From Betaproteobacteria bacterium (GTDB lineage: Bacteria > Pseudomonadota > Gammaproteobacteria > Burkholderiales > SG8-41): DNA of 14,932 bases. The DNA is taken from contig JAOUIN010000034.1 of NCBI GenBank assembly GCA_029883965.1, forward strand, positions 1 through 14,932. Reading direction: 5' to 3'. Positions 7,254 to 13,748 of the stretch are shown here, one piece after another (position 1 is the first letter of the stretch; each line of letters begins with the position of its first letter). A program made the translations under genes and the position numbers. The notes under the pieces were generated by a model. That model did no database searches and had not been told where the DNA came from. It saw only the letters and a program-made list of their open reading frames with translations.

Positions 7254-8747
7254 ATGCCCGCCAACGACGCCGCTCAGAAACCGATCATCAATGTATGCAT
7301 CCTGCAGCCTCCCGGCTACATCCACGCATTGGCGCTGCTCGAGGCCGCGGAGTACGTGGCCGAGAAATGCACGCTTGCGGGATATCAGGCCAGGTTGAGC
7401 AAGAACCGGGTGCTGTCGGGCGGGCTGAACATAGTTTTCGGCGCCCATATCAAGCCCGAAAAAAACCTTTCTCTTCCTCCGAATACCGTCATTTTCAATA
7501 CCGAACAGGTTCCGGAAAAAAGCGTATGGATCAGCTCCGAATACAAGAACTGCCTGGATCGCCATTTCGTATGGGACTACTCGCAATCGAATCTGGCTCT
7601 CCTGCACGACAGAGCACAGCGGATCGATTTCTTCCATGTTGAAAAACTCCAGAGAATTACCCTGCAGGAGCACCGGGAGTTTGATCTGATTTTTTACGGT
7701 TCCATGAATGAGCGAAGAAAGGCGATTATTGAAGAGCTTCGCAACAGGGGATTGAATGTTCTGGTGGTTTTCGGGCTATACGGGCCCGAACGGGACGAAT
7801 TACTTGGTAAAGCGCGGGCTGTGCTGAATTTGCATTTCTATGAATCACAGCTATTTCAGCAGATCAGGGCCTTTTACGCGTTGTCCAACGGCGTACCGGT
7901 GATCTCTGAGAATTTCCCGGAAGACTCTGCGCCGGCCCTGTATAAGGATGTGATTTTCACCCCGGGAAGGATACCGTTCGTCGATTACGTCCTGAAACTG
8001 CTCAAAGACAATGGACAATTTGAGTCGGCAGTCAAAGAAAAAATAAGCCGATTTCAGGCGACGACGAATGATGCGGAGTTCCAGAAAACCCTGGAGAAAA
8101 CCATCGGTGCAGTGCTTCGTGGTGATGCCTCCGGGCTGTCCCGTCCGCAAGTACCTGTCAGGATCAATCTGGGCAGCGGCAAGGATTACCGGCCCGGCTA
8201 TTTGAATATAGACATTAACCGGAGCCTGAATCCCGACATCGTGGTCGATCTGGCTGCGCCGGTCGACTTCCCGGTCTCGGTGTCATCGCCGACCTTCGAG
8301 AGCGTGGTTCTTGCCGAAAACCAGTTTGACGAAATCATTGCATTTGATGTGCTTGAGCATGTTCAACAACTGCCGCAATTGATGGGAAACTGCCTCAAAT
8401 TGCTGAAAGAAGGCGGGCGCTTTACGATTCTGGTTCCCTATGATCTTTCCCTCGGCGCGTGGCAGGATCCGACCCACGTACGGGCATTCAACGAGAATTC
8501 GTGGCTTTATTACACGCAGTGGTTCTGGTATCTGGGCTGGTTCGATTATCGATTCGATTGCACGGAAACTAACCTGAACCTGTCAAGTTATGGTCAGAGC
8601 CTGGTCAGCAGCGGTACGCCCCAGGACGAGGTGATGCGCACGCCGAGGGCCGTCGATTCGATGCGAGTGGTTTTGACCAAGCGCAAGACCACCCCGGAAG
8701 AGAAAACCCTGGCACGTTCGTATAGTAACGAATTCATCAACCGGTAG
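7254..8747 (+). CDS. Two-domain glycosyltransferase-SAM methyltransferase fusion
   Basis: The 497-residue protein shows two domains. The N-terminal half (about 10-280) resembles a GT-B glycosyltransferase. It contains LIFYGSMNERRKAIIEELR and then VLNLHFYESQLFQQIRAFYA (190-209) followed by LSNGVPVISE, the nucleotide-sugar-side region of such folds. The C-terminal half (about 300-480) is a class I methyltransferase, with INLGSGKDYRPGYLNID (304-320) as the SAM-binding loop, FDVLEHV (364-370), and KEGGRFTILVPYD. A protein that both adds and methylates a sugar would suit a capping step in glycan assembly, which is inference. There is no signal or membrane segment, so it is cytoplasmic. The ATG at 7254 has only a weak ribosome site, but no better in-frame start exists. 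It runs in the same direction as the GT41 gene, 140 bases downstream, and converges with soxB. Confidence 0.82.
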   Translation: MPANDAAQKPIINVCILQPPGYIHALALLEAAEYVAEKCTLAGYQARLSKNRVLSGGLNIVFGAHIKPEKNLSLPPNTVIFNTEQVPEKSVWISSEYKNCLDRHFVWDYSQSNLALLHDRAQRIDFFHVEKLQRITLQEHREFDLIFYGSMNERRKAIIEELRNRGLNVLVVFGLYGPERDELLGKARAVLNLHFYESQLFQQIRAFYALSNGVPVISENFPEDSAPALYKDVIFTPGRIPFVDYVLKLLKDNGQFESAVKEKISRFQATTNDAEFQKTLEKTIGAVLRGDASGLSRPQVPVRINLGSGKDYRPGYLNIDINRSLNPDIVVDLAAPVDFPVSVSSPTFESVVLAENQFDEIIAFDVLEHVQQLPQLMGNCLKLLKEGGRFTILVPYDLSLGAWQDPTHVRAFNENSWLYYTQWFWYLGWFDYRFDCTETNLNLSSYGQSLVSSGTPQDEVMRTPRAVDSMRVVLTKRKTTPEEKTLARSYSNEFINR

Positions 8748-8781
8748 ATTGTCCGGAGCAAAGCCGTTGCAGTGGCAAGCT

Positions 8782-8817
8782 GCCTGCAATTCGCCCGCGG
8801 CGTGATGAACTGCAGGC
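8782..8817. terminator. Possible stem-loop between convergent genes
   Basis: GCCTGCA (8782-8788) and TGCAGGC (8811-8817) can pair around a 22-base GC-rich loop, in the 88-base gap between the convergent glycosyltransferase-methyltransferase and soxB genes. No T-run follows on either strand, so any termination here would be weak or Rho-dependent. Confidence 0.3.
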
Positions 8818-8835
8818 CGTCGGCGCGACGTCGCC

Positions 8836-10560
8836 TCAGGAGGCGGTCATTCCCGGATTGCCTGCAATCCCGGTTACCCGGGGCCGGTTAAGCACCGGCG
8901 GTTTGATCGATTTCTTGTCACGCAGGTAGCGGGTGACTGATTCCCACACCGGTTCGCCGGTGGCGCCTTCGGCCACGGGCGCCCAGCTGGTGAGCTTGTA
9001 CGTCTTGCCGGCTTCTATCGCTTTTCCCTTAAGGCGCATGTCCGAAATGCGGCTGCCGATTTTCAGAGTCGGGTTGCAGGCGTACTGCAGACCGCCGACG
9101 CGCACCATGTCACCGCCCTGCTGGTAATACGGGTCCGGGTTGAACAGGTTGTCGCAAATGTCTTCAAGCAGGCTCTTCAGGTTCTCGCCAGTGATGTTGC
9201 TGACTGTAACCTGTGGGTAGGTGATGGCTGTCATGTTCATCACGTCATCGAGCGTGATTGCTTCGCCGGGCAGGATCGACGTGCCCCAGCGGAAACCCGG
9301 CGAGAATGCGATCTCCGCATCCTTGGTTTCGAGCAGGGCATCGAGAATCAGCTGGTCAAAGCTGCCGTTGAAATTGCCGCGGCGGAAAAGCAGGCCTTCG
9401 CTGACGGCGAGTTTTTCGCTGAGCTTCGCTTCGTACGGTGCGCGATGTTTTTTGATCAGTGCGGCCATGTCAGGGTCGGCATCGAGCAGGTTGGCAAAGA
9501 CCGGCAGCAGCCGGTATCGGGACGACTTGACACTACCGCCGCGCACGTCGAGATCGAGTACGGCAAGGAATTTGCCATTGGAGCCGGCGTTCGTGACCAG
9601 CGTGGTCCCGCCGCGGTTTTTTACGGCGACGGGTTGCGGCACTGCGTCGTGGGTGTGGCCGCCGAGTATGGCATCGATGCCGGAAACGCGCGAAGCGAGC
9701 TTGAGATCGGTATCCATGCCGTTGTGCGACAGCAGCACTACTGCATGCGCGCCTTTCTTTTTTGCCTCATCAACGGTCCTTTGCAGGCGTTCTTCCTGGA
9801 TGCCGAATGTCCAGTCAGCGACCAGATGGCGGGGATTGGCGATCGGCGTGTAAGGAAAAGCCTGGCCGATGATGGCTACTGGTGCACCATTGATCTCGCG
9901 CAGCGTGTAACCCTTGAATACCGGATCATCAAAATCGGCGGTGCGGACATTCTGTGCGAGAAATTCGACCTGCCCTTTGAAATCCTTGGCAATAACCTCC
10001 TGCACCCGTTTGGCACCGTAGGTAAATTCCCAGTGCCCGGTCATGATGTCCACGCCCAGGAGCTTTGATGCGTCAATCATGTCCTGCGCATTACTCCACA
10101 AAGCCGTGGCTGAGCCCTGCCAGTTGTCGCCGCCGTCAAGCAGCAGCGCTCCGGGACGCTGCGCGCGCACCTGTTTGACCAATGTCGCGAGATGGGCGAA
10201 ACCGCCGACTTTGCCGTAGGTGCGTGCGGCGTCGACATAGTTGAGGTAGGTAAATGCATGCGCCTCGCGCGTGCCGGACTTGATGCCGAAATGCTTCAGC
10301 AAAGCGTCGCCGACGAGATGGGGGGGCTTGCCAAGGGCATCGCCGACGCCGATATTCACATCCGGTTCGCGGAAATAAACCGGCAACAGCTGCGCGTGGC
10401 AGTCGGTGAAATGCATCAGGGTGACGTTGCCCGGCGCTTTACCGAGGGTATAAAGTTCGCCGCTGCGCGCTGCGGCGAATGCGCTGCCGCTCGTCAGCGG
10501 CATGCCCTGCGCGGCGGCCACGGCCATGATTTGCAGAAATTCCCGACGTGTAAGGTGCAT
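8836..10560 (-). CDS. soxB: SoxB, sulfur-oxidation sulfatase (thiosulfohydrolase)
   Basis: SoxB is a periplasmic, dinuclear-manganese hydrolase that releases sulfate from the S-thiosulfonate carried on SoxY. The 574-residue precursor begins MHLTRREFLQ with a twin-arginine (Tat) signal ending near Ala29-Ala31. The metallophosphoesterase/5'-nucleotidase core follows: HFTDCHAQLLP (Asp53, His55), LLDGGDNWQGS (Asp145, Asn146), GHWEFTYG (175-182, the SoxB-typical form of the GNHE motif), LLSHNGMD and GGHTHD. The C-terminal substrate-side domain is complete. It is last in the soxYZAXB operon, 66 bases after soxX, but an intrinsic terminator sits in that gap and the ribosome site before the ATG is weak (GGGA at best). 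SoxB may therefore be made in smaller amounts than the carrier proteins, or from its own promoter. Confidence 0.96.
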   Translation of the reverse strand: MHLTRREFLQIMAVAAAQGMPLTSGSAFAAARSGELYTLGKAPGNVTLMHFTDCHAQLLPVYFREPDVNIGVGDALGKPPHLVGDALLKHFGIKSGTREAHAFTYLNYVDAARTYGKVGGFAHLATLVKQVRAQRPGALLLDGGDNWQGSATALWSNAQDMIDASKLLGVDIMTGHWEFTYGAKRVQEVIAKDFKGQVEFLAQNVRTADFDDPVFKGYTLREINGAPVAIIGQAFPYTPIANPRHLVADWTFGIQEERLQRTVDEAKKKGAHAVVLLSHNGMDTDLKLASRVSGIDAILGGHTHDAVPQPVAVKNRGGTTLVTNAGSNGKFLAVLDLDVRGGSVKSSRYRLLPVFANLLDADPDMAALIKKHRAPYEAKLSEKLAVSEGLLFRRGNFNGSFDQLILDALLETKDAEIAFSPGFRWGTSILPGEAITLDDVMNMTAITYPQVTVSNITGENLKSLLEDICDNLFNPDPYYQQGGDMVRVGGLQYACNPTLKIGSRISDMRLKGKAIEAGKTYKLTSWAPVAEGATGEPVWESVTRYLRDKKSIKPPVLNRPRVTGIAGNPGMTAS

Positions 10561-10562
10561 TT

Positions 10563-10572
10563 GGACTAGTCC
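10563..10572. promoter_or_regulatory. Perfect palindrome GGACTAGTCC just before soxB
   Basis: This ten-base perfect palindrome lies two bases upstream of the soxB ATG, where a ribosome site would normally be. It might be a protein-binding site or an occluding RNA structure. The evidence is the symmetry and position only. Confidence 0.25.
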
Positions 10573-10574
10573 CG

Positions 10575-10601
10575 AAAAAAAGAGGCTTGGTTCCCCAAGC
10601 C
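10575..10601 (-). terminator. Intrinsic terminator inside the sox operon, between soxX and soxB
   Basis: Read on the minus strand, GGCTTGG and CCAAGCC form a 7-bp stem with a GGAA tetraloop, directly followed by TCTTTTTTT. It lies about 25 bases after the soxX stop and ends 14 bases before the soxB start. It has the full form of a Rho-independent terminator, and its position would reduce or regulate soxB transcription. Confidence 0.82.
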
Positions 10602-10626
10602 CCCGGTTTATTGCAGCAACGTAGGC

Positions 10627-11262
10627 TTATTTATTGATCGGCGACTGCGGGTCGATCAGGAATGCCACCACATGCGTGATCTGTTCCGGCGTCAGGTGTT
10701 CGGTCGCACCCAGTCGCGGCATGTTCGAGCAGGGGAAATACATCCACGCGTTGTAGATTTTCTCGTAAGTGTATTTCGCAATGGCTTCCGAATTACCGCG
10801 CTGTTTGCCGTATCCGGTCAGGGGTGGGCCGACGTTGCCGACGTTGATCTCGCCCGGCGCCAGTGCATGGCAGTTCTGGCACAGTGCGCCGTTTTCCTTG
10901 CGGCTTTCTTCCTTGCCGTTGCGGATACGGTCACCTGCGCCGTTGTGTGCCAGCTTGTCCCCGGTTTTCCAGTCACCGACCAGTTTGCCTGAGGCCGGAA
11001 ACTTGATCGATGCGCGCGCAAGCTTGACTACTTCCGCGGCTTCGGCCTGTGTCAGTTTCTCATCGCCGATTTTGCTGCAGATCTGCTGCGAGCGATCCTG
11101 CACCAGGCGACTCTTGTGTTCTGCGGAGTAGGTGAAACCCTCAAATACCATTTTCTCCGCCATCTGTTTCGTCGTTGCCTGATCCGGATAGGTTGCGCAG
11201 CCCGCAACGATCAGACCGGCGACGGCATAAGCCGACCACTTCAACCAATTGTTGTTTTTCAT
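10627..11262 (-). CDS. soxX: SoxX, monoheme cytochrome c of SoxAX, with lipoprotein-like N-terminus
   Basis: SoxX is the electron-accepting cytochrome subunit of SoxAX, which oxidatively couples thiosulfate to SoxY. The 211-residue precursor has a hydrophobic leader ending in the lipobox-like VAGC (Cys22). A helical extension (about 30-95) follows, then the haem site CQNCH (128-132) and the distal methionine region CSNMPRLG (Met181). It is longer than the classical Paracoccus-type SoxX, and the extra length is the N-terminal region. If the lipobox is used, SoxX would be membrane-anchored; Ala follows the Cys, which by the usual sorting rule favours the outer membrane. The start has a strong AAGGGGG ribosome site six bases upstream. 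Only ten bases separate it from the soxA stop, so the two are co-translated partners. Confidence 0.94.
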   Translation of the reverse strand: MKNNNWLKWSAYAVAGLIVAGCATYPDQATTKQMAEKMVFEGFTYSAEHKSRLVQDRSQQICSKIGDEKLTQAEAAEVVKLARASIKFPASGKLVGDWKTGDKLAHNGAGDRIRNGKEESRKENGALCQNCHALAPGEINVGNVGPPLTGYGKQRGNSEAIAKYTYEKIYNAWMYFPCSNMPRLGATEHLTPEQITHVVAFLIDPQSPINK

Positions 11263-11272
11263 CTCGTCCCCC

Positions 11273-12082
11273 TTAGCGTTTGAATCCGGGCACTTGCATT
11301 ACTGCATCGTTGCCGCGGTGGTTGAGAAAAGTGGTCAAAGCAATCGAGTAGTCCGTGCCGTATTCCAGGTCGGGCAGGCGCATCTGCCAGACGCAGTCAT
11401 TCAGCCGCCACTGCATGGTACGAACGACATAATGAGCCCCACGATAAGCGGGCCAGGTTGATGCTACTTCCTGCGCGCCAGCCTTGCTGGTCATGTTAAT
11501 CAGGTCCTGCAGGCGTATGCGTTTGTCCGGTTCGCCATGGCACTGGACACAACCGAAGTCCGTCTGTCCGCTGCGGCGATAGAACAGATATTCGCCGGCC
11601 TTGTACATGTCGTACTCTTTCTGGTGGCTCAGCGTGACATTGACCTTCATGCCGTTCGAGCGTGACGTGATGTAAAGTGCCAGGGCTTCGATGTCCGAGC
11701 CCTTGCTACGCGGGCGGCTAATCGCTTGTTTGACCAAGCCCTTGCGGTCAAAGCCCTGCAATCTGGTCATGCAGGTCAGCAGGCGCGATTCCAGATCCTC
11801 GACCCGATCGGTGTCTGCGAAGTAACGGGGCATGCGGGCGGCGGCACCTTCAAGTTTGCCCGCACCCAGACCGAAGTCGCACTGCTCCAGCGAGGCTTTC
11901 TTGGGGCCGCGTTTCTGATAAAAAAGTTCTTTGCCGATGTCGATCCACAGGTCGCCGGGGTTGTCTTCGACCAGCATTTTTCGGCCGACCGACAGATCGT
12001 TCCCTTGCGACATCGCGGGCGCTGCCATCGCGAACAAGGCGACAGCGCCCAGTGCGAGTCCGATGCTGCGCATTTTCTCCAT
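11273..12082 (-). CDS. soxA: SoxA, diheme-lacking (monoheme) L-cysteine S-thiosulfotransferase subunit
   Basis: SoxA is the catalytic subunit of SoxAX, a periplasmic c-type cytochrome that joins thiosulfate to the SoxY C-terminal cysteine. The 269-residue precursor has a Sec signal (MEKMRSIGLALGAVALFAMAAPAMSQ). One haem motif, GCVQCH, is present (CxxCH at 178-182). The reactive cysteine is Cys230 in LNDCVWQMRLPD. Cys68 and Cys104 lie where diheme SoxA has its first haem and probably form a disulfide, so this is the monoheme type. The frame is open upstream to 12313, but I chose the ATG at 12082: AAGGAGGAG lies just before it, the signal peptide starts there, and the longer form would overlap soxZ. 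It lies between soxZ (49 bases upstream) and soxX. Confidence 0.95.
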   Translation of the reverse strand: MEKMRSIGLALGAVALFAMAAPAMSQGNDLSVGRKMLVEDNPGDLWIDIGKELFYQKRGPKKASLEQCDFGLGAGKLEGAAARMPRYFADTDRVEDLESRLLTCMTRLQGFDRKGLVKQAISRPRSKGSDIEALALYITSRSNGMKVNVTLSHQKEYDMYKAGEYLFYRRSGQTDFGCVQCHGEPDKRIRLQDLINMTSKAGAQEVASTWPAYRGAHYVVRTMQWRLNDCVWQMRLPDLEYGTDYSIALTTFLNHRGNDAVMQVPGFKR

Positions 12083-12131
12083 GATCTCCTCCTTAATTAT
12101 TGGTTTTGACCGGTGCGGCATTGCCGGAAAA

Positions 12132-12449
12132 TCAGGAACCCGCACTGACTGCAACTTCATCGGTGCGTTTATCGCCCTTGTTATCGGTCCAGGTAACGCT
12201 GATCTTGTCGCCCACCTTGGCACCTTTGACGCGCACGCCGAGAAACGGGTTCTGGGAGATTGCCTGGCTCCATTGCGCGTCGAGCACGGTCTTGCCGTTG
12301 TGCTGGACAACAACGCTTTGGATGAAGTGCAGCGGCACCACTCCGGACGAGGTTTTGCGTGTGCCGGTTTCCATCGGGTGCCGCATCAGGATCCGCACGT
12401 CTGCCGTATCGCCCTGCAGGGTGGCACGGATTTTCATCGGGTCAGCCAT
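12132..12449 (-). CDS. soxZ: SoxZ, sulfur carrier scaffold subunit
   Basis: SoxZ is the partner of SoxY in the periplasmic SoxYZ carrier. The 105-residue protein begins MADPMKIRATLQGDTADVRI and shows the SoxZ run RHPMETGTRK then HFIQSV, with an immunoglobulin-like beta fold ending SVTWTDNKGDKRTDEV. It has no signal peptide, as is normal: it is exported folded with Tat-targeted SoxY. An AGGAG ribosome site precedes the ATG. Length is full for the family, and it follows soxY by 43 bases. Confidence 0.95.
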   Translation of the reverse strand: MADPMKIRATLQGDTADVRILMRHPMETGTRKTSSGVVPLHFIQSVVVQHNGKTVLDAQWSQAISQNPFLGVRVKGAKVGDKISVTWTDNKGDKRTDEVAVSAGS

Positions 12450-12492
12450 ATTTTGCTCCTATTGTTATCGGTAGTTTTTTGGCGGCAGCTGG

Positions 12493-12960
12493 TCAGCCGC
12501 AGCCGCCGACGGTGACCTTGACTTCCTTTGCGGCTGTGTAGAACTTGCCGTCGGCCTTGACGATTGCACGCACATCGGATGTCTTGCCCATTTTTATTCT
12601 TGTAGACACATAGCTGTCGCCACCGGGCATGATGTCGAAGCTCGCGGCCAGCGGGAACGGATTGTTTTCTGCGATGATGGAGATGCTCTGCGTATTTGGA
12701 ATCTTGCTCGTGACAGCGACCGGCACGGTAGCGCCGTTTTCGGCAATGTCCGGCGCAGTGATGGTGATCTCCTTGCTTTCAATCAAAGTAGCTGCGCCCA
12801 GACTCTTTTGGACGTCGGCTACCGCTTTCGATTCAAAGGCGCTCTTGTTCCACGGCGCAGCCCAGGCTGACCCGGCCTTGAGCAGACCCGCGGCGGCCGC
12901 GACAGCCATCGCACCGGCACCACCTGAAAGTTTAAGAAAGTTACGGCGTAACTGTTTCAT
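12493..12960 (-). CDS. soxY: SoxY, sulfur-substrate-binding carrier protein
   Basis: SoxY carries the sulfur intermediates covalently on a cysteine in a flexible C-terminal arm. The 155-residue precursor begins MKQLRRNFLKLSGG, a Tat signal with likely cleavage after Ala34 (GSAWA). The mature part is the expected beta-sandwich, with IAENNPFPLAASFDI typical of the family. The protein ends VTVGGCG, with the carrier Cys154 followed by one glycine, where the classical arm reads GGCGG. An excellent AGGAGGGGG ribosome site precedes the ATG. It is the first gene of the soxYZAXB unit, preceded by a 216-base gap holding the probable promoter. Confidence 0.95.
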   Translation of the reverse strand: MKQLRRNFLKLSGGAGAMAVAAAAGLLKAGSAWAAPWNKSAFESKAVADVQKSLGAATLIESKEITITAPDIAENGATVPVAVTSKIPNTQSISIIAENNPFPLAASFDIMPGGDSYVSTRIKMGKTSDVRAIVKADGKFYTAAKEVKVTVGGCG

Positions 12961-13012
12961 ACGAACCCCCTCCTGTTAGATAACGGTGATAGCGTCAGGC
13001 GGCGCGGCAGAA

Positions 13013-13035
13013 AATCAGCAGACGCGATGCTGATT
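13013..13035. promoter_or_regulatory. Inverted repeat ahead of soxY (candidate operator)
   Basis: AATCAGCA (13013-13020) and TGCTGATT (13028-13035) form a perfect 8-bp inverted repeat around seven bases, about 53-75 bases upstream of the soxY start. Together with GCCAATTG copies at 13048-13055 and 13122-13129 (74 bases apart, on either side of the candidate promoter), it suggests a regulator-binding region. No regulator gene is in the window. Confidence 0.4.
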
Positions 13036-13090
13036 GCTGCTTCAATCGCCAATTGAATAAGAAAAATAAGCTGATGCTTAAATTTCTTTA

Positions 13091-13119
13091 ATCCTAGCTA
13101 ACGCGGCTGTCCTTGTCCA
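13091..13119 (-). promoter_or_regulatory. Candidate sigma-70 promoter of the sox operon
   Basis: On the minus strand, TGGACA (five of six to the -35 consensus, complement of 13114-13119) is followed after exactly 17 bases by TAGGAT (four of six to the -10 consensus, complement of 13091-13096). Transcription would start near 13084, giving a soxY leader of about 120 bases. It is the best pair I found in the gap; no sigma-54 pattern was seen there. Confidence 0.4.
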
Positions 13120-13176
13120 CTGCCAATTGGAAGGATATGCATTGCAAATCCAGCCATTTGAATTTCTTATAAGACT

Positions 13177-13713
13177 TTATGTTGCAGGCATCGGCTTGCT
13201 GCGATCAGCGCTGCCTCGGAGTAGGTGCTTTCCATACCCCGGATTTGCCGCCGCGTTTTCGTCAAGCTGGATCGACTCGATGCGCATGCCGCGGTCCACG
13301 GCCTTGCACATGTCGTAAACGGTCAGCAGTGCGACGCTGGCGGCTGTCAGCGCTTCCATCTCCACACCGGTGCGGCCGATTGTTTCTGCCATCGCTGTGC
13401 ACGTGACCGCATGTTTGCGGCGATCGATCACGAACTCAATTTCCACTTTGGTCAGGGCCAGAGGATGGCAAAGCGGAATCAGGCTCGAGGTCTGTTTGGC
13501 CGCCTGTATGCCTGCAATCCGCGCTACACCCAGTACATCTCCCTTCTTGGCGGCACCGGCGACAATATGGCGCAGCGTTGACGGCTGCATCACGATGCGG
13601 CCGGTCGCACGTGCCAGGCGCCGGGTCTCCGCCTTGTCCGCGACATCGACCATCCAAGCCTGGCCGCGCGCGTCAAAATGGGTTAACTCATCTGTATCAG
13701 AATGTTTTTTCAT
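13177..13713 (-). CDS. moaC: MoaC, cyclic pyranopterin monophosphate synthase
   Basis: MoaC works with MoaA in the first step of molybdenum cofactor synthesis, converting the cyclo-dihydro-GTP intermediate to cyclic pyranopterin monophosphate in the cytoplasm. The 178-residue protein shows the whole family pattern: LTHFDARGQAWMVDVADK near the start, KKGDVLGVARIAGIQAAK, LIPLCHPLAL, then RTGVEMEALTAASVALLTVY and DMCKAVDRGM with the conserved Asp, Lys and Asp. Length is usual, with a somewhat longer C-terminal tail. GGAG lies six bases before the ATG. It is divergent from the bepA-like gene, with 35 bases between starts, so each promoter must overlap the neighbour or lie within this gap. No clear terminator separates it from the sox regulatory region. 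Confidence 0.96.
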   Translation of the reverse strand: MKKHSDTDELTHFDARGQAWMVDVADKAETRRLARATGRIVMQPSTLRHIVAGAAKKGDVLGVARIAGIQAAKQTSSLIPLCHPLALTKVEIEFVIDRRKHAVTCTAMAETIGRTGVEMEALTAASVALLTVYDMCKAVDRGMRIESIQLDENAAANPGYGKHLLRGSADRSKPMPAT

Positions 13714-13748
13714 TAGGAACTCCGGAATGCCGGAATTATCATAGCATC

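Noticed and set aside
12083..12313. Upstream extension of soxA
   Set aside because: It would overlap soxZ in another frame and bury the signal peptide; the ATG at 12082 has an ideal ribosome site.
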